Source: Coniella vitis
Lineage: Eukaryota; Ascomycota; Sordariomycetes; Diaporthales; Schizoparmaceae
Direction of reading: 5' to 3'
Length of the DNA stretch: 64,000 bases
Assembly: GCA_011317545.1 (NCBI GenBank)
Contig: WUJK01000001.1
Location: 1,116,001-1,180,000, forward strand
This document shows, one piece after another, positions 12,503 through 24,344 of the stretch. Numbering within the stretch: position 1 is the stretch's first letter; each line of letters opens with the position of its first letter. The notes under the pieces are model-generated. The model was not told the DNA's origin, made no database searches, and saw nothing but the letters and a program-made list of their open reading frames with translations. The position numbers and the translations under genes were made by a program.

Positions 12503-12574
12503 AGTCTTATAGCTTAGTGGTTAGAGCTCCTGGTTTCTTACTAGGAGGTCCGGGGTTCGATTCCCTATAGTGCT
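12503..12574 (+). tRNA. tRNA-like module in element C (72 nt; anticodon UCU by standard folding)
   Basis: Exactly 72 nt fold as a cloverleaf: acceptor AGTCTTA/TAGTGCT (one mismatch), D stem GCTT/GAGC, anticodon stem CCTGG/CTAGG with loop TTTCTTA, and T arm CGGGG-TTCGATT-CCCTA. Box A TAGCTTAGTGG and box B GGTTCGATTCC match eukaryotic Pol III promoter consensus. By position the anticodon is TCT (Arg), but U at position 37 is unusual and the assignment is uncertain. It sits in the element's 3' noncoding part, antisense to pol. Mutated copies of the same length occur at 22472-22543 and 50244-50315. Whether it is transcribed or charged is unknown. Confidence 0.6.
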
Positions 12575-12589
12575 TTCTTTGTCTAAGGC

Positions 12590-15500
12590 TATAATAGCTT
12601 TTTGTTTTCGTATTCCCTAATAAGGTCTAGGTATACGTTTTTTAGTAGTTCCTAAGTATTTTCCGAGTTATTATAGTTTTTCTACTTAATAAGGTATTGT
12701 TTTCCGCGTCCGCGTTTGCGTGAGTCGAGAATCTGTTTAACTTCGTATTATGCTTGTTCTGGTTCGATAATGTCTATATCGTACGAGAGTTCTGCGTCTG
12801 CTAGTGCTAGTTCTAGAAGTAAAATATAGAAGATTGGGTGTAGACGTATATATAGGATTTCCAATTTATAGTTAACTAGTGAAATCTATTATATAATTTT
12901 GTAAGGTCCGAGTTTTTTATAATCGAGTTTATCGCTAGGTCTAATAGTTTTAATATTTTTACGGTTAAGGTAGATTTTATCTCCCTTTTATAGGATTAGT
13001 CCCTTAATCCTTTTCTAATTAGTATATTTCGTTATTTATTCTTTAACGTCCTAAAGTATACGTCGAGTATCTTCGTATAATTGCTTAATTCTTTTAGCGT
13101 ATTAGTCTGCCGTTTCTGCGTTTCCACCTAATAGTATTTCGTAGTATACTATAGGGTTATATCTATAGAGTAGGAAGAATAGTGATTTTCCTATACTCGT
13201 TATATCTATACTATTATAGGCGAACTATACCGTAGGTAAGAGTTCGACCTAATTATCTTGTTTATAATTAATATAGTATCGTAGATACTATTCTATAATC
13301 TGGTTAGTACGTTCTATTTATCCGTCTATTTAAGGATAAAATACCGTAGATATACGTTATATCGTTCCGAGGTATTTAGTAAGCGAGATCTAGAATTTTA
13401 ATATAAATTTTCTATCTCTATCTAATATAATTTCCTAAGGTATTCCGTAGTTAGCGATAATAATACGGAGGAATATATATACGAGTTCTTCTGCGGTACT
13501 ATTTTCTTTATATAGTAGGAAGTATACGTACTTACTTAGTCTATAAACCACTACTAAGATACTATCGTACTATACCTAAGTTAAGGGTTCTCGTAAGAGG
13601 GGTAGCTTAGTAATAAAGTCTAGACTAATAGAGGACTAGATAATCGTAGGTATTAGTAGAGGTTATAATAGTCCGTAAGATTTATACCGTTCTATCTTAT
13701 TCCGTTTATATATATCGTAGTTATTAACGATATCTGTAACTTATTTCTTAAGGTTTAATAGATTCTAATAACGTTAAATCCTTTTATAGGTTACTCTAAT
13801 TCCTTAATATCTATATACTAGTATACTATAGATACTTCTAATATAGTCGTTTTATTCTAATATTATTATACTATCGAGGTTAGGTATTTCTCCTTCGATA
13901 TATAGTATTACGTTAAGTTCTTTAGTAATAGATAGTATAGTAAGGTTACCTTCCGAATCTTCCTTAAAGATTACTATAATATCTTAGTCTTTGCTATTGC
14001 TATCCTTATAATCTAACCGTCTGCTAAGAGCGTCTACTCGTTCGTTTTCCTTGCCTTTACGGTAGATAATCTTAAAGTCGAATTCTAATAGAAATTCGTA
14101 CTATCTAACTTATCGTTTGTTAAGCTGCTTTATCGAGGTAAATATCTGGAGATTCTTATAATCCGTATATATAAGAATTTATTATTTTGCGCCGATAAGG
14201 TAGTATCGCTATTCCCTAAAGGCTTCTATTATTACTATAAGTTCTTAATTAGGCGTTCTATAGTTAAGTTCTAGTCCGTTTAGCTTTTTACTAAAGTTGC
14301 TAACTATCCGTAGTTATCCTTTATTATCTCGTTATCCGAGTTATCCACCGAGTATATAATCTAATACATCTATCTCGATCTCGAAAACTTTATCTTAGTC
14401 TGCTTTAATTAGGATCGGTTCTAATATAACTATATCCTTAATTATACTAAAGGCTTTCTATACCTATTCGTTCTAGTTAAAGGTAGTATCCTTTTTCGTA
14501 AGTTCTATAAGTAGTACTATAATACTACTATAGTTCTTAATAAATTATCGGTAGAAGTTAGTATAGCTTAAGAAGGCTCTAATATCCTTAACGTTCTAAG
14601 GTATAGGCTAGTCCCTAACTACCTATACTTTATCTTTCTATATTCGTATATACCCTAGTATAATAGTATATCCGAGGTAGTTAACTTCTTAGGTATTCCA
14701 GTTATATTTAATAGGTTCTACTAAAATCTTATTATTTTAGAGGATTTATAGGATTATTATAATATACTTCTAGTATTCCTCGAATATCTTTAAGTAAATA
14801 AGGATATCGTTTAGGTAAGCGATTATAAAATAATCGAGGTATTTACGTAAGATAAAGTTTATTATTTTCTAGAATAATATAGGGGCGTTAGTAAGTCCGA
14901 ATAGTATAATAAGATATTCGAAATATCCGTAGTATATTCTAAACGCTATTTTCTATTCTTCTCCGGGTTTAATACGAATATACGTATATCCTTCTTTAAG
15001 GTTAAGGGCCGTAAACTATTAGGCTCCTCTAAGTCTATCTCTAAGTTCTTTAAAGAGAGGTAAGGGGTACCGATTCTTAATTATAATATCGTTAAGTTGC
15101 CGATAGTTAATATATAATCGTAGTTTGCCGTTTTTCTTTAGTATAAATAGGATTAGATATCCTATTAGTAAATATAAGGGTCTAATATAGCCTTTCTTAA
15201 GATTTTCGTCGATATATTCTCTAAGTGCTTTAAGTTTATCCTTATCTAATCTATAGATAGGAAAGAACTTTAGTTATTCTCCTTCTTTAAATAGGATCTT
15301 ATAATCGTATAGGCTATACTCTAGTAGGCCGTTATCGAATTTTCCTTAAAATAGTTTTATAAACTTCCGATACTCTTCTAGTATACCGGAGAGGTCTCTA
15401 AACGTATCTTCGTCTTATATAGTTGCTATTATAAGGAGATATCGTTATATATACTTAGTTCCTTCTTAAACTTATCGCGATAATATATCCTACTATCTAT

Positions 15501-16250
15501 AGAATCCTATTATATCGTATCCTAATCTACTATATCCCTTATTCTATTAAGTATTAACTATCGCTAGATCCTTTTCTATAAGCTATTAAGGTTTATTATA
15601 TCCTAGGGTAGCTATTACCTTAGTTCTTCTCGATTTAGAGGTATATATAAATTCGTTTAAGCCCCTACTACCTAGGTATCGCTTAATAACTAAATCCGAT
15701 CCTACGCCTTTAATTATAACCGCTTCTTAGGTATCCGCTTTATCCTATAAAATATAGCTATTAGTCTAATCGATTCGAGGATTTTCCTTTCTTAATTATA
15801 ATATACTTAAGATTAGCTTATATTATACGGTATCCGTAATATCGAAGTTTATTAGTATTATATATCCGTAGATCGTAACTAGTAATTAATTAGATTCTAT
15901 ATCGATAATACCTTAGCCGTAAGCGACTTCTATACCTTCTACGGTACTAAGTTTATAGCGTTTTATCTTCTTCTTCTAAGGTATCCGTTCTCTATTAATA
16001 ACGCTTAGGGATATAAAGTTTCCTTACGCTCCGCTATCTAGGAGTACTATATAGTATTTATCGTTAATTCGTACTACGATTTTCAAATATTCGTACGTCG
16101 AGCTATCTATCGCGTAGAGGGATTTTACCGTAAGTCCTAATCGCTTATTATCCCTTATAGGCGATCCTTACCTTTTAGGTTCTGCTATTTTTACTATACT
16201 CTAAGGGCTACTATTTATATTAGGTTCTTAGCTTATTATATTCCGTATCG
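12590..16250 (-). pseudogene. element C pol remnant
   Basis: Reverse-strand domains: a DSGA aspartic protease motif at about 16027-16038, an RT active-site box reading YLND (YLDD before RIP) at 14806-14817, RNase H near 14.1-14.4 kb, integrase near 13.0-13.9 kb, and a chromodomain-like KYLIKWK-type segment near 12.64-12.73 kb. Stops from RIP break all frames. The order protease-RT-RNase H-integrase is that of Ty3/Gypsy (Metaviridae) elements, and the C-terminal chromodomain places it with chromoviruses. Confidence 0.8.
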
Positions 16251-18447
16251 TATATATACTGCGGCTTATCGCTATAGGCGCGCTTAATTTTCTTCTTCGG
16301 TATACGGAGTCTATACTCCGGGCTGATTATCCTTAAGGTTGTAGTAGGTATACGCTTTATCCGCTAGGTGTTCTGCGTAGTCGGCGCGCTTGTAGAAGCT
16401 ATAGTGCGTAGGTTCTACGTACGTAGGCTTTACGAGCCTTTCCCTTTATTTCTATTCGCGTATTCTATACCAGTCGAGCGCTTTTTCTTACGCATAAGGT
16501 GTATACTGGGGTATCGTATATTAGTACTATTTTATTTATCGTATAGTATATTCGTAGGGGGTATTATATATAAGGCTAATACTAGCGTAGTTTCCCCTTA
16601 TTCTAAGTATTTTATAATAGTTACTATTATCGTTATTATAAGCGATAATACTATGCCCTATCTTACGCGTAGGGAACTATTCGTTGGTTACCTTATACTT
16701 AAAGTATTATCTATAATTATATATAATGCAGGTAAACTATGCAATCTGGTGGTATTTTTCGTAGAGGTGATTGATTCGCGCGTCTTCCTATACGAGGGGG
16801 GTTTCGTCTTAATAAGATATTATTCGGAATAGTTCTCTAAGTATAATACCGTAGATAAGGTAGTATACGTCTCCTTTATCGATATCTTCGTTTATAGAGC
16901 TTTCTAGTTCCAAGCTCGTTCCTTTGTTAATATTTTAGGTGCTAATACTCTAACCGATACTAAGCGTTTCCTATTATTCCGTAATTTCCGTAATATTGCT
17001 CTACGAGATATCCGTTTTATTAGGTAGTTTATACCCTTCCGTATCGCGCTAATGGGGGTATTCCCTAATAAGCTAGGCTTACTACTCTATTATTAGTCTT
17101 TCGAATAGACCGTTATCTATAGAGAGGGGTATTCTCTAGGTAACTATAATTTATCGTTCCTTACGAGGTTTCTAAGGGAACTATCCTAAGCCTTGCTTTG
17201 CTAAGAGGTACATTATATAATTATCCTTATAATAGAAGGTCTAGTTAAGGAGTTTATAATCGGAGTCGTCCGACGCTTGCTCTAGAAGCTGGTTTTAGCT
17301 GGGAGTAGAGTCCGTAGTCTCGCGTATTATAATATTAGCTTATCGTCCTTCGGGGACTTTCTTAAATTCTCTGGGTTTCTTAGGTTGTCGGCACTCTCGT
17401 GCGAAGTGGCCTATCTTACCATAGTTAAAGCATTCCTTACTTATAGGTTTACGTTAAGCTACGTCGAGCTCTATAGGGCCTAAGTATATCGTGCCGCTAG
17501 TTGCTATACCTTATTGCTGGAAGCCGCGGTTAGTTATCTATTAAATCCGCCGTTCTATATTAGCGTAATTCCTCTATATAGTATAGCTTCCTCCTTTCTT
17601 ACTTTTCTCTATATATCTTTTATAGAGACGGTTATTAATACGGATAGCATTATTGCTAAATATTATAAAATCTTTAGGCTAATCCTGCTTAGAGATTTCG
17701 TCCTTAACCTTATCTTTAAATCCTCTATAATAATATTTTATAAGGTTCTTATTTTCCTAAGGGAGATATACTAAGAGTTACTTAAAGCGAACCGTATAGG
17801 TTAAAACAGACTTATTCTATTTAAGTTCTATAAGTTACTACGCTATAGTCCGTTCTTCGTTAGGATCGCTAAATATTTCCTTAAGGATACGTTCGAATCC
17901 TACGAATAAATCGAATATATTCTTAGTAGTTATCTTACGTTAATCGAGGTTGCCTAGGTGTTTAATATAGTTATAAAGTAAGGGTTCGTACTAGATAAGT
18001 GCGTCCTTTTCGAGTCGTATACCGGCTAGGATAATTTTATCGGGTTCGGTAGTAAATTATACTACGTTATATAGGAAGTACGCCTTATAATAGGTAAGGA
18101 ACCCTTAAAGCGTCTTTTAATTGCCGTTATATATAGCAGGTTTATCTATCTTATAGCTATTACCGGTATTTTAAATAATAGGCGCTAGAGGTATAGCGGC
18201 TATAGCTTAGTATTATTCGAGCTGCTAGGCCTACCTACGGATAGTGCGATTCTACTACTCCTAATTCTGCTAGAGTATAGTAAGTTATTAGGTAAGTTCG
18301 ATTAATTAGCGTATTATATCTTCCTAAGTTACGATCTAGCAATATCCTTCGCCTAAGGTGGATAGGGTGGGAGTTTAAAGAGCTATTATTATACTTAATA
18401 TTACCTAAAAGGTATATATAGACCGTCCTAAATAAGAGTTATAAAAA
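16251..18447 (-). pseudogene. element C gag remnant with CCHC zinc knuckle
   Basis: It reads on the reverse strand. A zinc-knuckle segment near 17375-17440 reads ECFNYGKIGHFARECR; the second cysteine appears as Tyr, a C-to-T type RIP change. About 1.1 kb between this knuckle and the protease encodes another Cys/His-rich stretch (near 16.36-16.42 kb) whose role I cannot assign. Open frames on the opposite strand (16368-16832, 17514-17774) are by-products of RIP removing stop-generating contexts. Confidence 0.65.
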
Positions 18448-18908
18448 TGTAATAATCCTTACCTAAATCCCGGATTCTGGAAGTACCTATAAGTTGTATA
18501 TTAGCAGGTGGGGAAGTATTACCTTTAAGTCTTCGTACGTTGTCGAGCAATATTAAGTGTTATAAGTAATTAAGAGGGATTACCCTATTATATAAAATAA
18601 TACTTAGATTTATAACTAAAGACTATAAGGAAAACTATCTAATATTAAGCTATAAACTCCTATCCTTATATCCTTCTATTATCTTAGTAAGTCGATATAG
18701 TCGATATCGATCCTATCGATCTATAGTATGCTAGTCGATGCAGTCGATATCGATTCTATCGATCGTGCAACTATCAGAACCCTAACCCTGATTATATCGC
18801 TCTGTGTTCTTATATAAGAGATCCCTATCGGTCCGTTGAGGTTCCGATTTGTTGGCATATGGTTGCGCTGGCCTATTCCTGTGACCTGCATGACCGTGGG
18901 TTATAATA
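18448..18908 (-). repeat. LTR of element C (5' LTR in element orientation)
   Basis: 461 bp, TGTAATAATCC...GGTTATAATA, type 2. Its right-hand ~170 bp (from about 18735) keep many CpA/TpG dinucleotides, unlike its left part. Confidence 0.85.
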
Positions 18909-18913
18909 CCTTA
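18909..18913. repeat. target site duplication CCTTA of element C, right copy
   Basis: It matches 11247-11251. Element B resumes immediately after it, collinear with the homologous site inside element C. Confidence 0.9.
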
Positions 18914-21340
18914 GCTATAAGCGACTTCTATACCTTCTATAGTACTAAGTTTATAGGGTTTTATCTTCTTCTTCTAAGGTATCCGTTCTCTATTAATAAC
19001 GCTTAGGGATATAAAGTTTCCTTATACTCCCCTATCTAGGAGTACTATATAGTATTTATTATTAATTTATACTACGATTTTTAAATATTTATATATCGAG
19101 CTATTTATTATATAGAGGGACTTTACTGTAAGTCCTAATCGCTTATTATCCCTTATAGGCGATCTTTGCCTTTTAGGTTCTATTATTCTTACTATACTCT
19201 AAGAGCTGCTATCTATATTAGGTTCTTAGCTTATTATATTCCGTATTATATATATACTACGGCCTATCGCTATAAGCGCGCTTAATTTTCTTCTTCGGTA
19301 TATAGAGTTTATACTCCGGGCTAATTATCCTTAAGGTTATAATAGGTATACGCTTTATCCGCTAGGTATTCTATATAGTCGGCGCGCTTATAGAAGCTAT
19401 AATACGTAGGTTCTACGTATATAGGCTTTATAAGCTTTTCCCTTTATTTCTATTCGCGTATTCTATACTAGTCGAGCGCTTTTTCTTACGCGTAAGGTAT
19501 ATATTAGGGTATCGTATATTAGTACTATTTTACTTATCGCATAGTATATCTATAGGGGGTATTATATATAAGGCTAATATTAGCGTAGTTTCCCCTTATT
19601 CTAAGTACTTTATAATAATCGCTATTATTATTATCGTAGGCGATAATATTATACCCTATCTCGCGCATAAGGAATTATTCGTTAGTTACCTTATATTTAA
19701 AGTATTATCTATAATTATATATAATATAAGCAAATTATATAATCTAATAGTATTTTTCGTAGAGGTAATTAATTCGCGCGTCTTCTTATATAAAGGGGGT
19801 TTTGTTTTAATAGGTTATTATCCTAAATAATTCTCTAAGTATAATACCGTAGATAAGGTAGTATATATCTCCTTTATCGGTATCTTCGTTTATAGAGCTT
19901 TCTAGTTCTAAGCTCGTTTCTTCGTTAATAGTTTAGGTATTAGTATTCTAACCGATACTAAGCGTTTCCTATTATTCCGTAATTTCCGTAATATTACTCT
20001 ATAAAATATCCGTTAGGAGGGGTATCCTTTAGGTAATTATAATTTATCGTTCCTTATAAGGTTTCTAAGGGAATTATCCTAAGCCTTACTTTACCGAGAG
20101 GTACGTTATATAATTATCCTTATAATAGAAGGTCTAGTTAAGGAGTTTATAATCGGAGTTATCCGATACTTACTCTAGAAGCTAGTTTTAGCTAGGAGGG
20201 GAGTTTATAGTCTCGCGTATTATAATATTAGCTTATCGTCCTTCGGGGACTTTCTTAAATTCTCTAGGTTTCTTAGGTTATCGGTATTCTCGTATAAAAT
20301 AGCCTATTTTACTATAGTTAAAGTATTCCTTACCTATAGGTTTACGCTAAGCTATATCGAGCTTTATAGGTCCTATATATATAGTACCGCTAACTACTAT
20401 ACCTTATTACTAGAAGCTACGGTTAGTTATCTATTAAATCCGTCGTCCTATATTAGCGTAATTCCTCTATATAATATAGCTTCCTCCTTTCTTACTTTTC
20501 TCTATATATCTTTCGTAGAGACGGTTATCGATATAGATAGCGTTATTATTAAATATTATAAAGTCTTTAGGCTAATCCTACTTAGAGATTTTATCCTTAA
20601 CCTTATCCTTAAGTCCTCTATAATAGTATTCTATAAGGTTCTTATCTTCCTAAGGAAGGCGTACTAAGAGTTGCTTAAAGCGGATTATATAGGCTAAAGC
20701 AGATTTATTCTACTTAAGTTCTATAAATTATTATACTATAATCCGTTCTTTATTAGGATCGCTAAATATTTCCTTAAGGATACGTTCGAACCCTATTAAC
20801 GAATCGAATATATTCTTAATAGTTATCTTACGTTAATCGAGGTTATTTAGGTATTTAATATAGTTACGAAGTAAGGGTTTATACTAAATAAATATATCCT
20901 TTTCGAATTATATACCGGCTAGGATAACTTTATCGGGTTTAATAGTAAATTACGCTATATTATATAGGAAGTATACTTTATAATAGGTAAGGAATCCTTA
21001 AAGCGTCTTTTAGTTACCGTTATATATAATAGGTTTATCTATCTTATAGCTATTACCGGTATTTCGAATAATAGGCGCTAGGGGCGTAATAGCCGTAGCC
21101 TAGTATTATTCGAGCTATTAAGCTTACCTACGGATAGTACGATTCTATTACTCCTAATTCTATTAGAGTATAGTAAGTTATTAGGTAAGTTCGATTAATT
21201 AGCATATTATATCTTCCTAAGTTATAACCTAGCAATATCCTTTGCTTAAAGTAGATAGGGTAGGAGTTTAAGGAGCTATTATTATACTTAATATTACTTA
21301 AGAGGTATATATAGACCGTTCTAAATAAGAGTTATAAAAA
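18914..21340 (-). pseudogene. element B protease and gag remnant
   Basis: This is the continuation of element B after the element C insertion. It is collinear with 15.9-18.45 kb, with an internal deletion relative to C near 20010 (C sequence around 17015-17130 is missing). It is heavily RIP-mutated and has no intact frame. Confidence 0.7.
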
Positions 21341-21825
21341 TATAATAATCCTTATCTAAATCCCGGATTCTGGAAGTACCTATAAGTTATATATTAGTAG
21401 GTAGGGAAGTATTACCTTTAAATCTTTATATATTATCGAGCAATATTAAGTATTATAAGTAATTAAGAGGGATTACCCTATTATATAAAATAATACTTAG
21501 ATTTATAATTAAAGACTATAAGGAAAACTATCTAATAGCTAGGAAATCTATCGTCCTTATATCCTTTCGTTATTCTATATTAAATTCCTTATTTAACCTT
21601 AGATTATTTAGATTATTTTACGATCCTAATAATCCGACTCTGCTAGATTATCTAATAATCTTAATAATCTATTCCTAATTAGTTCGTATAACCCTAACCC
21701 TAACTATATTATCCTATATAACCTAGTTATATAAGAGATCCCTATCGGTCCGTTAAGGTTCCGATTTGCTGGTATATAGTTGCGCTGGCTTGTTCCTATA
21801 ACTTGTATAACCGTGGGTTATAATA
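21341..21825 (-). repeat. LTR of element B (5' LTR in element orientation)
   Basis: 485 bp, TATAATAATCC...GGTTATAATA, type 1. It is equal in length to 6711-7195. Forward-oriented integrase sequence follows directly. Confidence 0.8.
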
Positions 21826-23338
21826 GCTTATAATAGCGTAGATACGATAAGTATAGGAAAATTATTATTCTTCCTACTCTATATATATAACCTTACGGTA
21901 TATTACGAAATACTATTAAGTAGAAATATAGAAACGGTAGATTAATATATTAGAAGAATTAAGTAATTATATAAAGATACTCGATATATACTTTAGGATA
22001 TTAAAGAATAGATAACGAAATACGCTAATTAGAAACGGATTAAAGGATTAATCCTATAAAAGGGAGAGAAAATCTATCTTAATTATAAAAATATTAAAAC
22101 TATTAAACCTAGCGATAAACTCGATTATAAAAAACTCGGACCTTATAAAATTATATAATAGATTTTACTAATTAACTATAAATTAGAAATCCTATATATA
22201 CGCTTATACCCGGTCTTCTATATTTTACTCCTAAAACTAGTATTAATAAATATAGAACTCTCGTATAATATAGATATTATCGAACTAGAATAAATATAAT
22301 ACGAAGTTAAATAGATTCTTAACTTATATAAACGCGGATACGGAAAATAATACCTTATTAAATAGAAAATTATAATAATTCGGAAAATACTTAGAAACTA
22401 CTAAAGAATATATACCTAGATATTATTAAAGAATACGAAAATAAAACATTATTATACCCTTAGATAGAGAAAATATTATAGGGAATCGAACCCCGGACCT
22501 CTTAATAAGAAACTAGGAACTCTAACTATTAAGCTATAAGATTATTTATATCTTTAATTATAATAGCTACTTATAGGAATAATTAAATCCTTTATTAAGG
22601 ATTATTAATAATAACTCTAAAGAAATTAAAATTATAAACTAAAAGCCCTAATACCTTATAAAGTATTAATAAGAAAATTAGATAAAGATAATAGAAAAAT
22701 CCTAAACTAATTAAAATCCTCTAATATAATAATTATAAAACCCTTAAATAATAGGCCTTTAGGAATAATCGGCTCTACGGAATAATATTTAGCCTTAGCG
22801 GCTAAATACTCTTTCTCTATTTCCTTATATTTTATATAATCTAAGTCTTCTAGATTCGATAAATTATAACGAATAATATATATTATCCGCTTTTATTATA
22901 TCTTCTTCTACCTATATAAGTATATTAGTTTATCTTCTAGCTCCTCGATCTTATCCTCTAACTTTTAGTATTATAAAGAGATATATAAAAGATCGGTAGA
23001 ATTAATTATCTTTAAAATATTATAACGAGGAAGTTTTAAATATATATATTCGGCGTAGCGAGAAGAATTACTAGGGGAAACTTAATAAGAAGTTTTACCT
23101 TTAAAATTATAGTAAGAGTAAGAATATATCTCGAAAGCGTTCGAAAGAATAATTAAGTATAAGGATAACTTCTATTTAGTAGAATTAGACCTTAGATTTA
23201 ATAAATAAGGTTTTATTATACGAGAAGACGATAATATAACGAATTAGGAAAGTATAATCCGAAGTAAGAATATTGGGTAGGATTATTTACGGAAATATTA
23301 TAAATCTTTAGGGATAAAGATTAATAAAAGGGAGATAA
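21826..23338 (+). pseudogene. Gypsy integrase C-terminus, chromodomain and 3' noncoding region, forward
   Basis: It starts mid-integrase, collinear with 49603 onward in the element at 44051. It continues through a chromodomain-like segment (about 22310-22400) and the antisense tRNA-like module (22472-22543), to a purine-rich tract ending in GGGAGA just before the next LTR. The preceding ~4 kb of a full element (protease, RT, RNase H, most of integrase) is absent. Confidence 0.7.
22472..22543 (-). tRNA. tRNA-like module, RIP-mutated copy
   Basis: It has the same 72-nt length and cloverleaf alignment as 12503-12574. The anticodon loop TTTCTTA and the T arm with GGTTCGATTCC are unchanged, whereas several stem positions carry G-to-A or C-to-T changes. 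It is probably no longer functional. Confidence 0.5.
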
Positions 23339-23808
23339 TATTATAACTTATAAATATATAGGTTATAGGAATAAGCTAGTATAACTATATATTAGTAAAT
23401 CGGAACCTTAACGGATTAATAAGGATCTCTTATATAAGGATATCTAGATATTTATAATAATATAATTAGGGTTAGGGTCCTAATAGTTATACGATCGATA
23501 GAATCGATATCGATTATATCGATTAATATACTATAGATCGATAGGATCGATATCGATTATATCGACTTATTAAGATAATAGAAGGATATAAGGATAGGAG
23601 TTTATAGCTTAATATTAGATAGTTTCCTTATAGTCTTTAGTTATAAATCTAAGTATTATTTTATATAATAGGGTAATCCCTCTTAATTACTTATAATACT
23701 TAATATTACTCGATAATATATATAGATTTAAAGGTAATACTTCCCCGCCTGCTAATATATAACTTATAGGTACTTCTAGAATCCGGGATTTAAGCAAGGA
23801 TTATTATA
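23339..23808 (+). repeat. type 2 LTR, forward
   Basis: 470 bp, TATTATAACT...ATTATTATA, with the GATCGATA/GATATCGAT palindromic units in its middle (about 23500-23565), as in element C's LTRs. It follows a polypurine tract and is the 3' LTR of the forward integrase remnant. Confidence 0.75.
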
Positions 23809-24279
23809 CTACGGTTATATAGGTTATAGAAATAGGCTAACGTAATATAGTATTAGAAGTCGGAATTATAACGGACCGATAGGATCCCTTATATAAAGGA
23901 TATACGGGTAGTACTACCTAGGGTTAGGGTTAGATTACCTTAATAACTAAGATAATTAAAGCGATAATAATCCAAATAATCTAAATAAGCTAATACTCCT
24001 ATCGCTCTAGGTAATCCAAGGATCTATACTTATTATAGATAGGAAATAATAGAAGGATATAAGAATAGGAGTTTATAGCTTAATATTAGATAATTTCCTT
24101 ATAGCCTTTAGTTATAAATCTAAGTATTACTTTTAGTAATAGGGTAATCTCTCTTAATCTCTTATAATACTTGATATTTTATAGAAACGTACGAAGACTT
24201 AAAGGTATATTTCCCCCTCCTGCTAATATATAACTCATAGGTACTTTCGGAATCAGGGATTCAGGCAAGGATCATTACA
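23809..24279 (+). repeat. outer 3' LTR, type 1, first bases merged with preceding LTR
   Basis: It begins CTACGGTTATATAGG, equivalent to LTR position 10. The missing first bases overlap the TATTATA end of the preceding LTR, so the two LTRs join through short shared sequence. It ends ATCATTACA, the unmutated terminus, followed by CAACA. Its last ~80 bp regain CpA/TpG sites. Confidence 0.75.
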
Positions 24280-24284
24280 CAACA
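24280..24284. repeat. target site duplication CAACA, right copy
   Basis: It matches 4308-4312 and defines the right border of the nest, 61 bp from the monooxygenase stop codon. Confidence 0.85.
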
Positions 24285-24344
24285 GTAATATTGGTTAGTG
24301 TACAATGCCCATTTCCAACGCTCCTTCTTACTCACAATCATAGT

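Larger units (their letters stand above)
11252..18908 (-). mobile_element. Gypsy element C (reverse), 7,657 bp, inserted in element B
   Basis: Equal 461-bp type 2 LTRs (11252-11712 and 18448-18908) are flanked by CCTTA. The internal order in element orientation is gag, protease, RT, RNase H, integrase, chromodomain, tRNA-like module. It is the latest insertion in the nest, because it interrupts B. Mutation is patchy: parts (11.9-12.0 kb, 12.45-12.75 kb, 18.73-18.9 kb) still hold many CpA/TpG sites, whereas other parts are fully depleted. Confidence 0.9.
6711..21825 (-). mobile_element. Gypsy element B (reverse), split by element C
   Basis: Two equal 485-bp LTRs (6711-7195 and 21341-21825) enclose reverse-oriented pol (7196-11251) and protease/gag (18914-21340). 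Element C and its CCTTA duplication interrupt it. Without C the element is about 7.45 kb. The flanking pentamers differ (TATAG on the left, GCTTA on the right), so B does not show an ordinary target duplication. Unlike element C and the element at 44051, I see no tRNA-like segment between its chromodomain and 3' LTR. Confidence 0.8.
4313..24279. mobile_element. nested RIP-mutated Ty3/Gypsy (chromodomain) retrotransposon block
   Basis: The block begins TGTTATAACC, ends ATCATTACA and is flanked on both sides by CAACA. It contains forward-oriented LTR and gag sequence (to 6710), element B in reverse (6711-21825, split by element C), then forward integrase, chromodomain, tRNA-like and LTR sequence (21826-24279). 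CpA and TpG are nearly absent over long stretches, every reading frame is full of stops, and the sequence is strongly AT-rich. This fits heavy RIP. No intact transposon gene remains. The outer left and right LTRs belong to the same type (type 1), so the whole nest reads as one original insertion later expanded by further insertions and recombination. Confidence 0.85.

Noticed and set aside
16368..16832. 154-codon open frame in the transposon nest
   Set aside because: It is antisense to the gag/protease interval of element C. RIP changes on the coding strand leave long chance frames on the other strand.
17514..17774. 86-codon frame with a near-identical partner at 45203-45463
   Set aside because: Both are antisense to gag in homologous elements of opposite orientation. 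The similarity reflects the shared element, not a conserved protein.
4313..24279. Possible CRISPR-like or satellite array because of many repeated segments
   Set aside because: The repeats are LTRs and collinear internal regions of nested retroelements; there is no short regular repeat-spacer pattern.
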